A DNA stretch of 7,376 bases, taken from NCBI GenBank assembly GCA_937894055.1, contig CALDHQ010000418.1:1-7376 (forward strand). The letters run 5' to 3'. A program made the translations under genes and the position numbers. Source of the stretch: an uncultured Polymorphobacter sp. Lineage in GTDB: Bacteria; Pseudomonadota; Alphaproteobacteria; Sphingomonadales; Sphingomonadaceae. The notes under the pieces are model-generated. The model was not told where the DNA came from. It was given only the letters and a program-made list of their open reading frames with translations, and did not search any database. Numbering within the stretch: position 1 is the stretch's first letter; each line of letters begins with the position of its first letter. Of this stretch, positions 5,407-7,376 are shown piece by piece.

Positions 5407-6730
5407 CGAACACCTTGCGTAGATAGGGGTTGAGCAGCCGCCCCTGCGGATCGAGCGCGGCGCGCAGTTTCGCGGCGTCATCGAAGCGCGGGTAGAGCTT
5501 GCGGAAGTCGGCGGCGCCCAATGAATTGAGCTTGCCCCAGTGCGGCCGGCCACCGTGCTTGCGCAGGATCGGCTCGATCAGTTCGAACAGGAAGCTGTAA
5601 TCGTCCTTGAACCACGCATGCACCGCGATCGAGCCGCTTTCGCGCTGGTAGAACGGCGACAGCATCGCGTCATCGGAGGCGATGATGCGCGCTTCGATCG
5701 GGAAAAACACATCGGGGCGCCGCGTTTCGATCGCGGTCATCACCTCGCGCAGCGCGTCGATCTGCGCGTCGAGCGGCAGGTGATATTCCATCTCGTTGAA
5801 CGGCACGCCGCGCTCGTTCGACAGCAGTTTCCACCCGGCATCGACGGCGATGTCGGGCGGCGCATCGGCAACCGCGCCGCTCAGCACCTTGCGGCGCAGC
5901 CACGGCGACCAGCCGAGCAAATCGCGCGCCTGGCGCAGCTGCATCACGCCTTCGTCATCATGATCCTCGCCGCGCGGTTTGACCGGATCGTTCGTCACGT
6001 CATGCGTGATCAAAATGCCGCGCCCGGTGAACGGGATCAGGTAGAATTCGGCGTTGCGGTGCGCGGTGCGCAGCTTCGGCCAATCGGCCATGAGCTTGTC
6101 GGCATCGACCATCGTCACGGTCTTCTTGACGCGCGTCAGCGGCACATTCTGCAGCGTCATGCGCGTCACGATGCCGAACGCGCCGAGGTTGACGCGCGCC
6201 GCATCGAACAGCTCGGGCTGCTGGTCGCGGCTCAGCGTCAGCGGCACGCCCTGCGCGGTCAGCAACGTCAGGTCGAGCAATTTGCCATGGATCGCCGTCA
6301 GCCCGTGGCCGGTGCCGTGCGTGGCCGTCGCAATCGCGCCCGCCAGCGTCTGCTTGTTGATGTCGGGCAGGTTGGGCATTTCCTGGCCGATGGCGGCGAG
6401 GCTGGCGCCCAATTCCCCCAGGCGTGTACCGGCGCGGACTTCGGCGGTGACCGCGGTGGCGTCATGCCCGACCAGCCCGGTCATGCGGTCGAGCGTCAGC
6501 AGCGTGCCGTCGGTCGGCACCAGCGCGGTAAAGCTGTGCCCGGCGCCGACCGCGCGGATCGGCGCGGGTGCCGACGCCAGCAGCGCCGCGAGTTCGATTT
6601 CATTGGCCGGCGCGGCGCGTTCGGCGGGATAGCTGTGCTGGTTCCCCGACCAGTTGCGCCACACCATATTGCCGGCCTTGTCGGTCGCGCGGCGGAAGGC
6701 GAAGCCACCCGTGGCGCCGGTCCACTTCAC
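5399..6730 (-). CDS. D-arabinono-1,4-lactone oxidase family FAD protein, 5' end probably cut at a sequence junction
   Basis: VAO/PCMH-type flavoprotein that oxidises aldonolactones or alditols; the substrate cannot be told here. Residue numbers count from GTG 6730 (443 aa). WRNWSGNQ (24-31) and VGAGHSF (61-67) open the FAD domain; His65 is the expected covalent flavin attachment site. GAIATATHGTG (131-141) is the second FAD-contact block. NEMEYHLP (312-319), FFPIEAR (342-348), HWGK (397-400) and the terminal DPQGRLLNPYLRKVFG form the ALO catalytic domain. GTG 6730 has no SD and an in-frame stop lies just upstream (6752-6754). ATG 6667 (Met22) has AAGG eight bases before it and would start the protein where short family members begin (422 aa). 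However, codons 1-21 keep the gene's GC-rich third positions, so I infer the native gene extended further and was broken near 6730. It sits directly upstream of the PLP enzyme. Confidence 0.9.
   Translation of the reverse strand: MKWTGATGGFAFRRATDKAGNMVWRNWSGNQHSYPAERAAPANEIELAALLASAPAPIRAVGAGHSFTALVPTDGTLLTLDRMTGLVGHDATAVTAEVRAGTRLGELGASLAAIGQEMPNLPDINKQTLAGAIATATHGTGHGLTAIHGKLLDLTLLTAQGVPLTLSRDQQPELFDAARVNLGAFGIVTRMTLQNVPLTRVKKTVTMVDADKLMADWPKLRTAHRNAEFYLIPFTGRGILITHDVTNDPVKPRGEDHDDEGVMQLRQARDLLGWSPWLRRKVLSGAVADAPPDIAVDAGWKLLSNERGVPFNEMEYHLPLDAQIDALREVMTAIETRRPDVFFPIEARIIASDDAMLSPFYQRESGSIAVHAWFKDDYSFLFELIEPILRKHGGRPHWGKLNSLGAADFRKLYPRFDDAAKLRAALDPQGRLLNPYLRKVFGV
5413..5416 (-). promoter_or_regulatory. 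Shine-Dalgarno site fixing the GTG start of the PLP enzyme
   Basis: AAGG on the minus strand lies inside the last codons of the oxidase gene, six bases before GTG 5406. Together with the Tat-like N-terminus this argues for the GTG start over ATGs further upstream, which lie within the oxidase gene. Confidence 0.55.
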
Positions 6731-6740
6731 GTCGAAGCAG
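6715..6740. other. Probable sequence junction 1 (sphingomonad operon to phage-like DNA)
   Basis: Left of this point the minus-strand oxidase frame is well formed. Right of it that frame stops within eight codons, while an unrelated plus-strand protein begins in mid-sequence. No terminator, promoter or SD for either gene lies at the switch. Exact base not determinable. Confidence 0.6.
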
Positions 6741-6842
6741 GAAAAGAAACGCTACCTGAAGGAACACGGGCTGTACGAGTTTGTGCGGCACGTCGGGAAC
6801 CCCGGTGGCGACAAGTCCGACAAAACGAGCCGTTGGATATGA
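6726..6842 (+). pseudogene. 3' fragment of a small protein, phage-like, start missing
   Basis: 38 codons and a TGA (6840-6842) encode a charged, Lys/Arg-rich tail: FTSKQEKKRYLKEHGLYEF and then a Gly/Asp/Lys segment ending KTSRWI. Small proteins with an FxSKxEKKxYLKxxGL pattern occur near structural genes of tailed phages, but I recognise a style, not a family. The frame stays open leftward into the oxidase region only by chance, so its true start is missing. Its stop overlaps the next gene's start as ATGA. Codon choice (TTT, AAA, GGG, ATA) is less biased than in the sphingomonad genes. Confidence 0.5.
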
Positions 6843-6967
6843 CCAAGCCGCCGTCCTGCGACTGTGCGACGCCACGACTGCTCACGCAGCCGAGTGGGCG
6901 CGTGATCTGTGAAGGCTGCGGCGCGGGCAGGTTGACGCCACCGCCCGCCCCGAAGGAGCGCCCCTGA
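6839..6967 (+). CDS. Four-cysteine mini-protein, 42 aa, possible zinc ribbon
   Basis: ATG 6839 to TGA 6965-6967. It has cysteines at 7, 9, 24 and 27 in a CxC...CxxC arrangement (SCDCATPR and then VICEGCGAG), fourteen residues apart, as in a minimal zinc ribbon, followed by a Pro-rich tail. No clear SD precedes it, but its ATG overlaps the upstream TGA (ATGA), and its own TGA overlaps the next ATG (TGATG), so translation by coupling is likely. This dense head-to-tail packing of tiny genes is typical of phage genomes. Binding partner unknown. It could be an incidental frame, but the paired cysteines and exact overlaps argue against that. Confidence 0.6.
   Translation: MTKPPSCDCATPRLLTQPSGRVICEGCGAGRLTPPPAPKERP
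6953..6958 (+). promoter_or_regulatory. Shine-Dalgarno site of the third phage-like gene
   Basis: AAGGAG lies eight bases before ATG 6967, inside the end of the four-cysteine gene. It is one of the strongest SD sites in the window and supports the plus strand as coding here. Confidence 0.6.
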
Positions 6968-7113
6968 TGGATATGGACCCGAAACTCGACGCGCTGTTGA
7001 AGGCGGGGCAGGGGACCGTGGTCAGCGCGGGCGAGGTCAACCTGACCGGCCCCCTGACCGTCCAGGTCACCGCCGCCGGCAAAGACTGCACCTCGGGAAT
7101 CACCAGCCGCTGA
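6967..7113 (+). pseudogene. 5' fragment of a phage-like gene, cut by the second junction
   Basis: ATG 6967 has an excellent SD (AAGGAG, 6953-6958) and overlaps the preceding stop. The frame gives 48 residues, but only about the first 37-39 (MDMDPKLDALLKAGQGTVVS, then AGEVNLTGPLTVQVTAAG) look native. The last ten, KDCTSGITSR, are antisense to the well-conserved peptidase fragment and so are probably foreign. The N-terminal part, a short helix and then beta-rich Thr/Val segments, would suit a phage structural protein, but I cannot name one. Confidence 0.5.
7068..7090. other. Probable sequence junction 2 (phage-like DNA to M16 peptidase)
   Basis: Plus-strand coding of the third phage-like gene and minus-strand coding of the peptidase run into each other here with no stop codon between them on either strand. 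The minus frame stays open leftward to 6882 but becomes low-complexity Ser/Arg/Pro, as a shadow frame would. The exact base is uncertain. Confidence 0.55.
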
Positions 7114-7376
7114 CCGTCCGACTTCGGCAGCGCGCGGGTCAACTGCTCGGCAATCGCTTCGGCTTCCTTGCGGGTGACGTCGCCCATGATCGCCACAACA
7201 GCCTGCGCGGCAGCATAGTGCCTCCGGTGGAACGCCTTCAGGTCATCGCTTTGGAGGCGACTGACGGTATCCACCTCGCCGGATGAACGCAGCGAATACG
7301 GATGTTTACCGAAAGCCAGCCGGTAGAACTCGCGGCTGTAGAGGTTGGAGGCCCCGGCGAACCAGATGGACGTGAC
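7080..7376 (-). pseudogene. Internal fragment of an M16 (insulinase/pitrilysin) family metallopeptidase
   Basis: 99 codons, open through the right edge. REFYRLAFGKHPYSLRSSGE, then VDTVSRLQSDDLKAFHRRHY, then AAAQAVVAIMGDVTRKEAEA match the stretch of M16 enzymes after the HxxEH zinc site: the FYRxxxGxHPY block, the DLxxFHxxxY block, and the start of the inactive-like domain (VVAIMGDV). The zinc site itself would lie upstream, past base 7376. The family cleaves peptides, often as a periplasmic or secreted enzyme. The fragment ends near VIPEVQSL, where the frame turns into shadow sequence, so the 3' half is missing. Its codons (TAT, GCT, CAA, AGT) are less GC-biased than the sphingomonad genes, suggesting another source organism, perhaps a gammaproteobacterium. 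Confidence 0.75.

Noticed and set aside
4090..5433. Plus-strand frame of 447 codons opposite the PLP enzyme
   Set aside because: Arg/His/Gln-rich shadow of a high-GC gene; the minus strand carries recognisable PLP-enzyme motifs and the shadow has none.
5540..6967. Plus-strand frame of 475 codons opposite the oxidase and into the phage-like block
   Set aside because: Low-complexity Arg/Gln/Asp-rich shadow; it crosses the junction in a frame different from the phage-like genes. Long open frames on the opposite strand are expected at this GC content.
6882..7079. Leftward extension of the M16 peptidase frame
   Set aside because: The sequence loses all M16 character after VIPEVQSL and becomes Ser/Arg/Pro-rich, antisense to the phage-like genes, so it is chance read-through at the junction.

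Overview
The window is high-GC DNA. From base 1 to about 6730 it reads as one block of alphaproteobacterial, probably sphingomonad, chromosome: codons are strongly biased to G/C in the third position, start sites carry short Shine-Dalgarno (SD) sequences, and protein types and a 35-base GC-rich repeat look typical of that group (group assignment is from memory). From about 6730 to the right edge the DNA changes character twice. It looks like a join to a phage-like gene cluster and then to an unrelated peptidase gene.

Layout. 1-1044 (-): most of an RND-efflux periplasmic adaptor lipoprotein, running off the left edge. 1213-1380 (-): a 55-residue, two-helix membrane protein with a clear SD. 1539-2123 (-): a 194-residue secreted protein of unknown function. 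2232-3032 (+): a DUF1295 integral membrane protein, transcribed divergently from the secreted protein. 3085-4020 (-): a homocysteine S-methyltransferase family enzyme. 4126-5406 (-): a fold-type III PLP enzyme (D-threonine aldolase / D-serine dehydratase-like) with a Tat-like N-terminus. 5399-6730 (-): a D-arabinono-1,4-lactone oxidase family flavoprotein whose stop overlaps the start of the PLP gene. Two inverted copies of the 35-base repeat lie at 3039-3073 and 4088-4122, each directly after the stop codon of a different gene.

Right end. 6726-6842 (+), 6839-6967 (+) and 6967-7113 (+) are three tightly overlapping small reading frames. The first lacks its start, the middle one is a 42-residue four-cysteine protein, and the third is cut off by foreign sequence. 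From about 7080 to 7376 the minus strand encodes an internal fragment of an M16 (insulinase-like) metallopeptidase. The breakpoints near 6730 and 7080 most simply indicate a chimeric assembly; real phage DNA insertion is the alternative.

How the genes fit together. The flavin oxidase and PLP enzyme are translationally coupled and very likely act in one pathway on a hydroxylated or D-configured substrate, which the sequence does not identify. The methyltransferase follows them after a repeat-containing gap and may or may not be co-transcribed. The efflux adaptor is functionally separate. I see no CRISPR array, tRNA, rRNA or transposase.
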